Source: Rodentolepis nana
Taxonomy: Eukaryota > Platyhelminthes > Cestoda > Cyclophyllidea > Hymenolepididae
Direction: 5' to 3'
Assembly (NCBI GenBank): GCA_900617975.1
Contig: UZAE01012448.1
Location: 1-40,989 of the forward strand
Length of the DNA stretch: 40,989 nt
Of the stretch, positions 1-39,817 are shown one piece after another. A program made the position numbers and the translations under genes. How positions within the stretch are numbered: the first letter of the stretch is position 1; each line of letters starts with the position of its first letter. The notes under the pieces are model-generated. The model did no database searches and was not told the origin of the DNA. It was given only the letters and a program-made list of their open reading frames with translations.

Positions 1-106
1 TGGTAGCTTGAAGTGAGAAGTCAACTACCAGTTAATAGACATTTTTGCCGTATAAGTATAAGTTGCCCAGGGTGCATCACGTTGAGGTAAGTCTATCGCA
101 TACCCC
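1..106 (-). mobile_element. SINE-like element copy 1, cut by window start
   Basis: The 5' portion of the element, reading on the - strand. It ends at position 106 with the complement of GGGGTATGCGATAG. The CACGTG core seen in other copies is mutated here. Confidence 0.85.
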
Positions 107-2206
107 GAATAAAAAAAGAGCTGTCAAAAGCAAAATTTAAGAGATTTAAAAGAAATTCGTAATGAGCAAGGAAATTGACTATTGTGAAATAGTTTTACTT
201 AAGTTAAACGCCACTAACGTCTATCACAGCCTCAATCCGAACCCGATATCAGCAGCGAAACCTGGTATATGCTGACTTTAAACATGCTATGAGAAGGATA
301 TCAAAATAACGACCTAATTCTCTTTCGATTAACTGGACTTCAATAGTACCGGCACTGCGAGAAATGTTTTTCGATAGCACCTAACACATGGACAATAGTG
401 CATTTGGCCAAGATCTAGGGTGGATGGCGTTTGAAGGACAATCATACATTAGAACTGGTGTAGTAGTAAAAGTTAGATGAAAACCATTTTGAACCTGTTC
501 TGAGGTGTGGCAGGGGCAGAATTCAGCAGTTTGCATACACGAGACCTATTATTAGCCACCCTCGTTTGCTCTCCTGGGTTTAACTACAATAGTGGTCAGA
601 AATTCCCCATAAACACTCGAATTCATCCGATGCCCCTCTTTAAAAAAATATGTTGAGGGAGACAACTCATCGCCGTCAGGGAAGGTAGGGGACACATCGG
701 AGTACCACAAATTTATTCTGCTTTTTTCTTGAAAAAAACTTTCCCTCACCTGAAAGGAAGCAGATCGTTTGGGATTCATCAGGATATTTCACTTTACTAA
801 GAAGTTTCTTCGCCTTTGTCAGGTGACCATTTTCGAGGGCCTTTTGTGCAAGAAGTTGACACCTTATACGCCTGTCTGTGCGAGTTGTCGCGAGTTGTCA
901 TTAGATGCAAGTTACATTTTAGAGACAGAAACACTCAGTTAGCTGTGGCGACAAAACCAAAATTGTAATTCTTGAGTGCTCCAGAACATTTTTCTGCCAC
1001 AGAATTTTGTGGAAATGTGCTGTGTGAATGCAGTTAGATCAGAGTGCCTGTTAATTTAATTTCTTTTCCGAGCACAGCAACCTCGTAGTCTTCATTGTAA
1101 GTCTAATGCTCACGTCGGATCCTTTTCCTAGGGTTTAGTGTCCATAATTGCCTTGATTTCATTAATGGGTGCGAACCATCTTTGTACAAGTTATTCTCCA
1201 CCACGAGTCACTTGTTTTCCCCTCAACCCTTCTGATTCTTTTACCAAATACATAAATTTAAAGAGTGAATTAATTTTTTTAAAGAAAGTGTATTGTGGGT
1301 GAACACCTTTAGCGCATCTGGAAAAGTCGTAAAATATTATTCTGCCAAATTTGACCCGATCACTCCTGTAAATCACTCAAACCACAGCAAGTCGTTAAAA
1401 GAATATCTTTCATTAATAACTTAGTGCCTTATAATGTATATGAAATAAATATTAGTTAAATTTTCTGCAGATCAAGTGAAAATCACTAGTCTTTAGTCCA
1501 CAGAAAGTAACTAAAAGATTTACTAAAACAGTATTATAATGTGTAGTGCCAGACGAGGATATATTGATTAGCGTAACATTTGTTGCTAGCTATTTGATAG
1601 TAGGAACAGAAACGTAAGAAATGATTGAAACAGAGCGTCACGAGGATTGATTGCAGTGTCTGACAAGGGTCCCTGGGTCTGAGTTCTCTGCTTCCAGACA
1701 AAAAGATAAGCTCGCTTGGAGACATGTGACTTGAGAGTGACTGATTTCCCCCGTCACTGTCGTTAATTGACTCAAATTACTTAAGTGTGATATAGATCCG
1801 AAATTCTCCCTCTCAGCTCCACTGGACTTTTAGTAGGTGCCAAGGCTTAAGTTTTGCTTTAATTTTGGAATATATTTGTTTAAATGTTTACCCTTTAGGA
1901 AATAAAATTTTCAAATTAGTTTCTGCTATTTTCCCCAACATTTTCAATATTGGTCCTTTTGTATGTTTAAGATCAAAATTAAAGTTCATTCAATTCCAAG
2001 ATGACCTTGTTTTCCTCCCTCTCCTCCTCCTCCCCCCCCCCCCCACCCCCTACACGCTCTCTCCATCATTTTTATTGGGAGAAAAGTGGGGCATCGGGTT
2101 TCTTGCTCCTATTTTAACAAATATCATTGGGTAATTAGTAAATTTACTAATCTTTAAAATAGTATCTTACTTCCCGCTTAGTTTGCAAAATTATAAATAC
2201 ATTTAT
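107..2206. other. Upstream non-coding region
   Basis: No gene recognised on either strand. The open frames are short and unrecognised. A C-run with flanking pyrimidines lies at about 2018-2050. Confidence 0.7.
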
Positions 2207-2964
2207 GGGGTGTTTGATAGACTTATCTCCCCGTGGTGCACCCTGGGCAACGTATATTCATAAGGCAAAAAAGCCTATAAACCGGCAGTTGATCTAACCC
2301 TAACACGGCAAAAAGTCTATAAACCGGCAGTTGACCTCTGACTTCAAACTACCATGACCCCACTGTATGTCATATTTGGGCAACAGACCCATACGGCAAA
2401 AAATCTATTAACCGGCAGTTGACTTCAAACTACCATCACCCCACTGTATGTCATATTCGTCTACTTCCACTTCAAACTACCATCACCCCACTGTATGTCA
2501 TATTCGAAACTTCAAACTACCATCACCCCACTGTATGTCATATTCGACATCCTTCAAACTACCATCACCCCACTGTATGTCATATTCGACCTCTCAAACT
2601 ACCATCACCTCACTCTATGCCATATTCGAATATAATATGTCAAAAAGTCTATTAATCGGCAGTTGACTTCTGACTTTAAACTACCATGACCCCAATGTAT
2701 GTCATATTCGACCACTTCAATACCATCACCTCACTCTATGCCATATTCGACTATTTCTTGTCATATTCGACTACTTCAACCGTACTCACCTCACCTTTTT
2801 TTCCAACTTTGTGTCTCTCTTTTACATCTTTGAAACACCCTTCTGTTCCCCCCCCCTCTCGACTTTTTTTGCACTTTGATGCCCCTTCCCCTTTGTGAAG
2901 CCAGAGGTCAACCGAAGGGCTAATGATAACTATCAAAACGTCTGCCGTTTGATATAAATAAATA
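2207..2964 (+). mobile_element. SINE-like element copy 2, internally expanded
   Basis: Starts GGGGTGTTTGATAGAC and ends GATATAAATAAATA, with all the element's landmarks: GGTGCACCCTGGGCAAC, CCGGCAGTTGAC, the pyrimidine-rich middle and GGGCTAATGATAACTATC. It is about 758 bp rather than about 320 because a central unit is repeated (2342-2786). An imperfect duplication, ATAAATACATTTAT (2193-2206) against ATAAATACGTTAT after the tail, suggests the target site. Confidence 0.88.
2342..2786 (+). repeat. Tandem repeat inside SINE-like copy 2 (unit about 38-45 bp)
   Basis: The unit TTCAAACTACCATCACCCC ... TGTATGTCATATTCGA occurs about seven to eight times with short variable joins. At 2288-2330, 2395-2420 and 2640-2668 larger pieces including GGCAAAAAGTCTAT and CCGGCAGTTGAC were duplicated too, so the expansion was irregular. 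Confidence 0.85.
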
Positions 2965-3027
2965 CGTTATAGTTAGGGTTATAATTAACTCATGTGGAGT
3001 GTGGAGTCATGGCTGAACAGAGAAATC

Positions 3028-3131
3028 ACATGCGCACTCAGACAGATTCGAAGATGCGCCGTGCTATTTGTCGCATACTGAGCATGTGCGTCATGAGTGC
3101 AGAGTGTCTCAGCAACCCACCAATCAATAGG
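3028..3131 (+). repeat. Older diverged repeat, copy A
   Basis: Similar to 3857-3965 over about 105 bp, with shared blocks such as GCATGTGC/CATGTGCAC, CCGTGCT, TCTCAGC and CAATCAATAG. Many substitutions and small gaps point to an older element or local duplication than the SINE-like family. Confidence 0.5.
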
Positions 3132-3225
3132 TCCTGGATTGTTTAACAGACCCTTTGTTGTATTTTAATGACTAAGCCCTGTGGCAGACAGAGTCCGAAT
3201 AAATGTTGTCACATGCGATACATCT

Positions 3226-3239
3226 GTTGCCTAGGTAAC
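3226..3239. promoter_or_regulatory. X-box-like palindrome
   Basis: GTTGCCTAGGTAAC fits the RFX-type pattern GTNRCC-NN-RGYAAC on both strands. It is 6.6 kb upstream of the CaMKII start codon. A half-site-like GGTAACC follows at about 3262. Confidence 0.3.
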
Positions 3240-3381
3240 TCTGCTCTACCTTAGATAATCCTGGTAACCATTCCAAATTAGGTGTAGCAATCCGAAACAC
3301 TCAAACGAGAAACAACGGGTTAAGCCTTCTTTTCTCTAGTGCCCTGTCAAGTTAAACCAACGTTGGTTTGGTTTGTCAGAA

Positions 3382-3696
3382 GTTTATTTATATCAAATGG
3401 CAGGCGTTTTGATAGTTATCATTAGTCCTTTAGTTGACTTCAGGCTTCACAGAGGGGAGGAGGAACGTCAAAGTGAAAAAAGTCGAGAGGGGGGGGGAGG
3501 GAGCAGAAGAGTGTTTCATTATGTAAAAGAGACAGACAGACGCAAGATGAGTACTGTGAAAGTGGTGGAATATGATATACAGTGGGGACATGATAGTTTG
3601 AAGTGAGAAGTCAACTGCCGGTTAATAGACTTTTTTGCCGTATGAGTATACGTTGTCCAGGGTGCACCACGTGGAGGTAAGTCTATCACACACCCC
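3382..3696 (-). mobile_element. SINE-like element copy 3
   Basis: Full-length copy on the - strand with an A/T tail at the low-coordinate end (TTTATTTATATC) and the GGGGTGTGTGATAG head ending at 3696. It keeps the CCACGTGG and GGTGCACC palindromes. No clear target duplication was seen. Confidence 0.9.
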
Positions 3697-4468
3697 TACC
3701 AACGAATTGAAATATTTTATAGCTTGTGTGAACCAAATATTAAAATAACCTCAAAATGTCAAATGAAAAATTATTCAATTTTGCCACTGATCCGTATTGC
3801 CTTATTCTAAATGTCACCGCGTAGCGCACAACGCTGTCAAGGTTGATCAAGAGTGTCTCATGTGCACGCGAACGATCTAGAAGGCGCGCACCGTGCTTTT
3901 GATCGCGTAGCAAGGAGGTGCAGCCAAGTGTGCGAAGACCTCTCAGCCAACTGACAATCAATAGCCGCTGTAACTAATGACTGCGTAGCGCTAATTGCAT
4001 TTGTCCCGGTAGACCATAAGTTAATAAACACTCTTCACTTAATGCGTTCTGTGCTCTCNCACAAACCATTTTCCACATTTTCTGAGGAAAATATGGGGTC
4101 TTTCAATTACGAGGCCTCTGATAGGTGTACTAGGATGACTCATCACGCTGATTAAACTAAACATATTGTGATGGCCGTGTGGTCTCGAACTGGGTCAATG
4201 TAGGCACATTGGAAGATTAGTGGGCTCCCTTTCAATTGAATGACTGTGATGTGTTTTTCTTGTTTGGTTGAAATGTAGTTCAAATTTACAAATGTAAGCC
4301 AAATTTTGCATTTCCATTTTAGGTGAAGTGAAAAGGTGGAAAGTTGTGCAATGTTAAAGCATCATTACTACTCAAAACATCACATATTTATGATACTTTA
4401 ATTTTGGAAAACGCGTTTCTGTACACTTCTGCTAATATCAAAGCATTCTGCCACCTTTTGATCAATTT
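3697..4468. other. Upstream non-coding region
   Basis: Holds older repeat copy B and one undetermined base (N at 4059). No gene was recognised. Confidence 0.6.
3857..3965 (+). repeat. Older diverged repeat, copy B
   Basis: Partner of 3028-3131 in the same orientation, with SINE-like copy 3 lying between them. It is locally rich in CG dinucleotides compared with the rest of the upstream region. Confidence 0.5.
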
Positions 4469-4482
4469 ATATTAACCATAAT

Positions 4483-4788
4483 GGGGTGTGGGATAGACTT
4501 ACCTCCTCGTGGTGCACCCTGGGCAACGTATACTCATAAGGCAAAAAGTCTACAAACCGGCAGTTGACTTCTCACTTCAAACTACCATCACCCCACTCTA
4601 TGTCATATTCGACTACTTCCACAGTACCCACCTCACCTTTTTTCTACCTTTTCTACCTTCGTCTTTGAAACACTCTTCTGTTCCCCCCTCTCAACTTTTC
4701 TCACTTTGATGTCCTCCTCCCCTCTGTGAAGCTCGGAGTCAACTAAAGGGCTAATGGTAACTATCAAAACGCCTGCCATTTGTTATAA
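4483..4788 (+). mobile_element. SINE-like element copy 4 with target-site duplication
   Basis: Head GGGGTGTGGGATAGAC, tail TTTGTTATAA. Flanked by ATATTAACCATAAT (4469-4482) and ATATTAGCCATAAT (4789-4802), 13 of 14 identical. This defines the element's exact ends in this insertion (306 bp). Confidence 0.93.
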
Positions 4789-4802
4789 ATATTAGCCATA
4801 AT

Positions 4803-5658
4803 TGACTTGCATTCTGCCAAAGCTAAGACGAACACCATAGGGCTGTATTTCCTGAGATGATGCAAAGAATCTGGAGGATTAGTGAATGCCATGTATTTGC
4901 AGTGGTTTCTTCTACTTTGTGTTGGGCCTGTCTAAGATTTTAGGCACCAAGATTTTGTCGCTTTATGTTTCTGTGTATTCGGGAGGGACGGGGCGGGGCG
5001 GTGGGGGTTGGGGAGGCGGTTACCTGTCTAGGTGCCAACGTTACTCCTCTCTTCATTCCGAGTTGGAATCATCAACGATGAACGGAAGTCCTTTGTAGAG
5101 TTCATTATTATAATATTTAAAACTACTGTTTATCAAATTCTGCTTTTAGAGTGATTGTTGTGAGAGATGAAACATTGATTTCCATTTCAGGATGTTTCGG
5201 CCCTGTACTACCTTGTGGGCATCGTAAGGTATTTGTGAGGTAGGCAATTGTCATTAGATGGTAGGTTATTTAGTAGGTGTGAACCGATACCAAATGGAAA
5301 TTGAAACAATCTGGGATAAACTTTTAAATTAATTCAGGAGAATTTCAGTCATTTGCCATGACAAATAAGAAATTAGTGAGTTAGTGAAGTTAATTTTCCC
5401 TAAATAGCAGTCCCAGAGAAACTGAAGATAGAGTCCCGGCCTAAGCAACATTTATTGAACAGAAGTAATTAAAAATCGAGATGGTTAGAGAGGGTGTGTG
5501 AGAGAGCAGGAGTGAGTGGGATAACGAAAAGATGTGGAAAACGATGAAGGAGGCTCTGGCAAGCAACGATTTATCGCGAATGAGGTGAATTCAAAAAGGC
5601 TATCCAACAGTCGCCAGCGATGACAATTGGAAATAGTTCAAGCAACTTCTCAAATATT
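4803..5658. other. Upstream non-coding region
   Basis: Contains a G-rich block (about 4981-5022) and A/T-rich DNA. No gene or RNA was recognised. Confidence 0.6.
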
Positions 5659-5671
5659 ACTATTGTCAAAT

Positions 5672-6037
5672 TAATTTATTTCAAATAGCAGGCTTTTTGA
5701 TAACTATCATTAGCCATTTAGCTGACTTCGGGCTTTTTGATAACTATCATTAGCCATTTAGCTGACTTCGGGCTTCATAGGGGGAAGGAATATCGAAGTA
5801 GAAGAAAGGCGAGGGGTGGGGAACAGAAGAGCGAATCACAGATGTAAAAGGGGCAGACAGACACAAAGGTAGAGAAAAAGGTAAGATGGGCACTGTGAAA
5901 GGGGTAGAACATGACATACAGTGAGGTCATGGCAGTTTGAAGTCAGAAGTCAACTGCCGGTTAATAGACTTTTTTGCCGTATGAGTATACGTTGCCCAGG
6001 GGGCACCACGTGGAGATTAGTCTATCGCACACCCCAA
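5672..6037 (-). mobile_element. SINE-like element copy 5 with target-site duplication and internal 40 bp doubling
   Basis: On the - strand, flanked by ACTATTGTCAAAT (5659-5671) and ACTATCGTCAAAT (6038-6050), one mismatch. Positions 5691-5730 and 5731-5770 are identical 40 bp units near the 3' end, so the conserved 3' tail region is present twice. Confidence 0.92.
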
Positions 6038-6050
6038 ACTATCGTCAAAT

Positions 6051-7246
6051 CGATTACGATTAATGTTCCTCCAAACAAAACTTTCGAGAAACATTTGGGG
6101 GAACCTTTCAATGCTTGATCATTCCGTGCGCTGACCAACCCTATAATAGGAAATAAATTTTAAAATACATGTGAAGTGGGTACTTCTGGATAATTGTAAA
6201 ATTATCAGATTACTTCAAAAAACGTTAAATAATCAGAATAGCCTAAAACGTTAGCATGTTAACTAATGACGGGTCTTTTCAAACTAAGAGTGCTAAATTA
6301 AGTATTCGAGAACCGTTAATAAAAAATTGACTAGAAGTTTACGATGGCTAACTTTGACGAAATTTGAAATAGCTTTCATGATAAATATTTCATGCAAAAA
6401 CTATTCATAATAAAAAGCTTGCGAGTGTATCTTACACTTATTTTTAGCGTAATTCCGCAGCCACAGGGACTTGAAGTTAAAATTACTAAAATGAGTTATA
6501 AAGAATCAACACCACATGGAGTACAAGTAGGCCGAAAAATAATAGAAACAAGATTTTTGAATCTGCAGATGTTTCGAGAAGTGATTCTTAGCCTAGAATT
6601 AAACAGCTCAAGTGGAGTAGACTTATCGATGATCTTAGTTTATTCAGTGCTTCTGCGTATCTACTCCAATTCACTGCTAATTACACTTTCCTATCACCTC
6701 TCGAGTTTTTGATACTTTTCTGTGATTAAAATTTGGCGAATATTTTGTTTTCCCAGACCCAGAGAAAATGAAATAAGCAAATCCTTTCATTACTGAATAA
6801 GTTTCTTTTAATTTATACTTTATTTAAAACGGTGGAAACTCCTAAAGCCGAAACTATTTGAACTGCCTCTCTCTCTAGACTTTATCGCTTCACTTAAAAG
6901 TAACTGCATCACCTAGGCGTTTTAGGCATTCAAGAATCAGTTATTTTACAGATATTGACATGAGCTCAACCACGCAATAGAACTTTAAGTGAAGTTCACA
7001 ACAGGAAGTTTAAGAAGTGCATTTAAGAGCTGCAATTTTCACATGGGTGGCTTTATTTCTCTCCATCCAAAACTGTACCAAATTTGCTAAGAGCTAGTAA
7101 AATAATCACTTCTCAATTTAGAAACATTAGAACTGCTTGACCTTTGTTTACACATTTCTCTTTCTAACATTCTGCACGTTTGAACTTGAAAACCGTTGTC
7201 ACATTGCTTTAACTAACTAATAAGGTACTTCATTTGCATTATAAGT
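6051..7246. other. Upstream non-coding region
   Basis: A/T-rich. One open frame of 106 codons (6392-6712, +) has no recognisable domain and no sign of splicing into the kinase gene, so I treat it as chance. Confidence 0.55.
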
Positions 7247-7260
7247 ATTATTTGAAGTAT

Positions 7261-7588
7261 GGGGTGAGCGATAGACTTACCTCCACGTGGTGCACCCTGG
7301 GCAAGGTTTACTCATACGGCAAAAAAGTCTATTAATCGGCAGTTGACTTCTCACTTCAAACTACCCCAACCCCACTATATGCAATATTTGACTACTTCCA
7401 CAGTACTCACCTCACCTTTTTTCTACCTTTGTGTCTCTCTCTCTCTCTCTTTTACATCTTTGAAACAGTCTTCTGTTCTCCCCCCCCCCCTCTCAACTTT
7501 TTTCACTTTGATGTTCCTCTCCCTCTGTGAAGCCTGAAGTCAACTAAAGGGCTAATGATAATCATCAAAACGCCTGCCATTTGATATA
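7261..7588 (+). mobile_element. SINE-like element copy 6 with exact target-site duplication
   Basis: Head GGGGTGAGCGATAGAC, tail CCATTTGATATA. The flanks ATTATTTGAAGTAT at 7247-7260 and 7589-7602 are identical over 14 bp. Length 328 bp. It includes a CT repeat (7435-7451) and a C-run (about 7471-7482). Confidence 0.95.
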
Positions 7589-7602
7589 ATTATTTGAAGT
7601 AT

Positions 7603-7823
7603 TTAAGTGAAATTAAGGTTTTAAATTTAATTTTATTCTACTCTCTTTAATGACTCGATTGGCATTGCATATTGAAATAGAATAGGATTTCTACTTATCT
7701 GTTTAAAGTAGTGCCGGACTAATTTTTCCCTTAATTCTCCTTTTCGATGCTCAATTGTAATTTTATTGATTTAGTATTGTAGCTAGTGGTTCTTTGCTTA
7801 ATTTAACTAAGAAATTCAGAAAG

Positions 7824-7861
<38 letters not shown>

Positions 7862-9861
7862 TCTGAGTGTGCTGTAATTTTACTTGAGTGTCGGTATCAT
7901 CGTGAGCCGTTATAAGATTGCACAATACATTTGGAAACTTTATCATAAAAGCATATTTTCTGTGAATACCTTTGATCTTCAAGTTAATTTATCACGTTGT
8001 CGTTGATACATGAAACTTCATGGAGTCTATTGCAACTGACGGATAATTTGCTTACCAATTTATATTTTAAATTTTGTAGAAAACGCTCTAATAGATAAAA
8101 GCTCTACTAGTCAGGGTATTAATTAATGGTAGTTAATATGAGCCTTTCAAAGACATTTAAAATAGGTGTGTAAAAGGCATCAAATATCCTTTAAAATAAG
8201 ACTATTAAATATACCCGATTAAGACAGGAGTTATGGTAATTTGACATTTGGATGATGGCATAGAATATTCTATTATTTAAAAATGTGACATTTCATCAAA
8301 TTGAAATACATTACTAGGCTATATCAACACACCTCTGATCATTCACTTCGAAGAATGTATAATTTCTTCACTCTTAAGCCGTTAAGACTTGATTTTTATT
8401 TTTTGGATAGTTCGTAGAAAAATCTTATAGCTTAAAAAAATTGTTAAAAGGACAAATTAAGAAATCAAAATAGATCCTAATAAACAATGCTTCACAGAAC
8501 AAGTTCGAACTATGTTTTAACTATGTAGTTCAAAACGATATATGGGCAGCAACCCATTGCTATCATGGGCTATTGATAGTCCAAGCTCTTTCCTTTTATG
8601 GTAATGGTTTTTGAAATGATCATATTTTAGGCATCCGAAAATATCTTGGTTATTTTGGTTACTCTTGAAACTATACTATTTTATGAATAAATTCTCTTAT
8701 TCAGTTTCAGTTAAAATTTTATGACCTGGCCATAGATTTATCACGAATCTTTGAAGCACCGCTATTACCTTTTCATTCAAAGGATTAATCTTTGAACTCT
8801 ATCAGGGACTGTTTAAAGTGCTTGTTTTAATTCACTCTGACCGGAGGTAGATGAATCATTTTTGTTCAAAAGAAAAGAAATGGGAAAAATTAATTTTTTT
8901 AATTTTTTTATTGAGACTTGCTAAATAGTAAGATTATAAACCTTGCTATTTTTTGAGTTAAATCAACGTTAAAGACATTTCAACATCTTGTCAACTGGAA
9001 TTTTTGAGATATACACAGAGTAGTAAGAGTAGTATATGATTCATGCTCAATGAAATGAGGAATTTTCAAGAATTCATGTGCAATATATAACTAAATTTCC
9101 ATTATTTATACCAACAGTTCTCTTCAAAATATGATCAAATTTGAATAAAAGAGATTAATTTGGTTTGTATTATTTCGTTTGGAAATTCATCTACTCAATA
9201 CAAAATTAAAATTAAGTGTCTTGGAAACATGGCCATTCCCGTTGCTTTGTATGTAATTAATAGCTTAAATTAACATTTAAAATTTCATGATACAAATTAA
9301 CCTTCCATGACATGTTGATAGAAATTTTAAATTTTAAAAACTTATGAAGAGTAATCATTATGTATCTATGTTATAGTATGAACCATATTTCCAAATGAAT
9401 TTGAGAGTAAATTTTGGAAGGTACTCGAAATACAGAGATCACATGAATTTACATATAACAGAAAATTTACTGCGCGATATCAAACAGCTATCTAACAAAA
9501 GCATTACGCAAATTAAAATGATAGCATTTAACAAAAAAATATTAAAAGTTTTAAATGAGCACTGTCAACAAGAAATTTCTATATGAATTTGAACGAAACG
9601 AAAATTTTTTATGGAACACTGACCAAATCCATTACCTTGATGATAATATACTTTGAAACAAATAAAAAATGAATAATAAAAATAAGCTAAAATTATTGCA
9701 AATGGCTGAAAATAAATACATCTTTTATTAAACTAAAAGTCTACATTAATTTTTTGGATGCTTTTGTGGGAGGGATTTCACAATTGGTGCTAATTTTGTC
9801 CTTGAGATTAAGATTTAATGGACTCGCGTAACAGTGGGATTTTCATAATCGTTGTGTAAAG
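7603..9861. other. Region immediately upstream of the CaMKII start codon
   Basis: Very A/T-rich. Contains a TA repeat at 7826-7857. The promoter and 5'UTR of CaMKII should lie here or further upstream, but I cannot place a transcription start. An in-frame TAA at 9829 closes the frame above the start codon. The 63-codon frame at 9395-9586 is unrecognised. Confidence 0.6.
7826..7857. repeat. TA dinucleotide repeat
   Basis: About 16 uninterrupted TA units, about 2 kb upstream of the start codon. Confidence 0.95.

Positions 9862-39817
<29,956 letters not shown>

Larger units (their letters stand above)
2965..3381. other. Spacer between opposed SINE-like copies
   Basis: About 417 bp of non-element sequence with a diverged repeat (3028-3131) and an X-box-like palindrome (3226-3239). 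No gene was recognised. Confidence 0.6.

Noticed and set aside
1312..1323. A-box-like TAGCGCATCTGG
   Set aside because: No B box or foldable tRNA follows it within about 80 bp.
2419..2666. Open frames with repeated peptide SNYHHPTVCHI / KLPSPHCMSYS
   Set aside because: They come from the tandem DNA units inside a retroposon copy in two frames at once, which indicates repeat translation rather than a gene.
2342..2786. Regularly spaced units that look at first like a CRISPR array
   Set aside because: Units abut or have tiny irregular joins, there are no unique spacers of constant length, and the whole block is an internal part of a eukaryotic retroposon copy.
2207..3696. A composite DNA transposon with long terminal inverted repeats (GGGGTGT ... 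ACACCCC)
   Set aside because: Both ends are ordinary SINE-like copies facing each other. Single copies elsewhere have their own target duplications, so the inverted arrangement is just two insertions.
6392..6712. 106-codon open frame upstream of CaMKII
   Set aside because: No domain, no clear promoter or splice context, and A/T-rich composition like the surrounding non-coding DNA.
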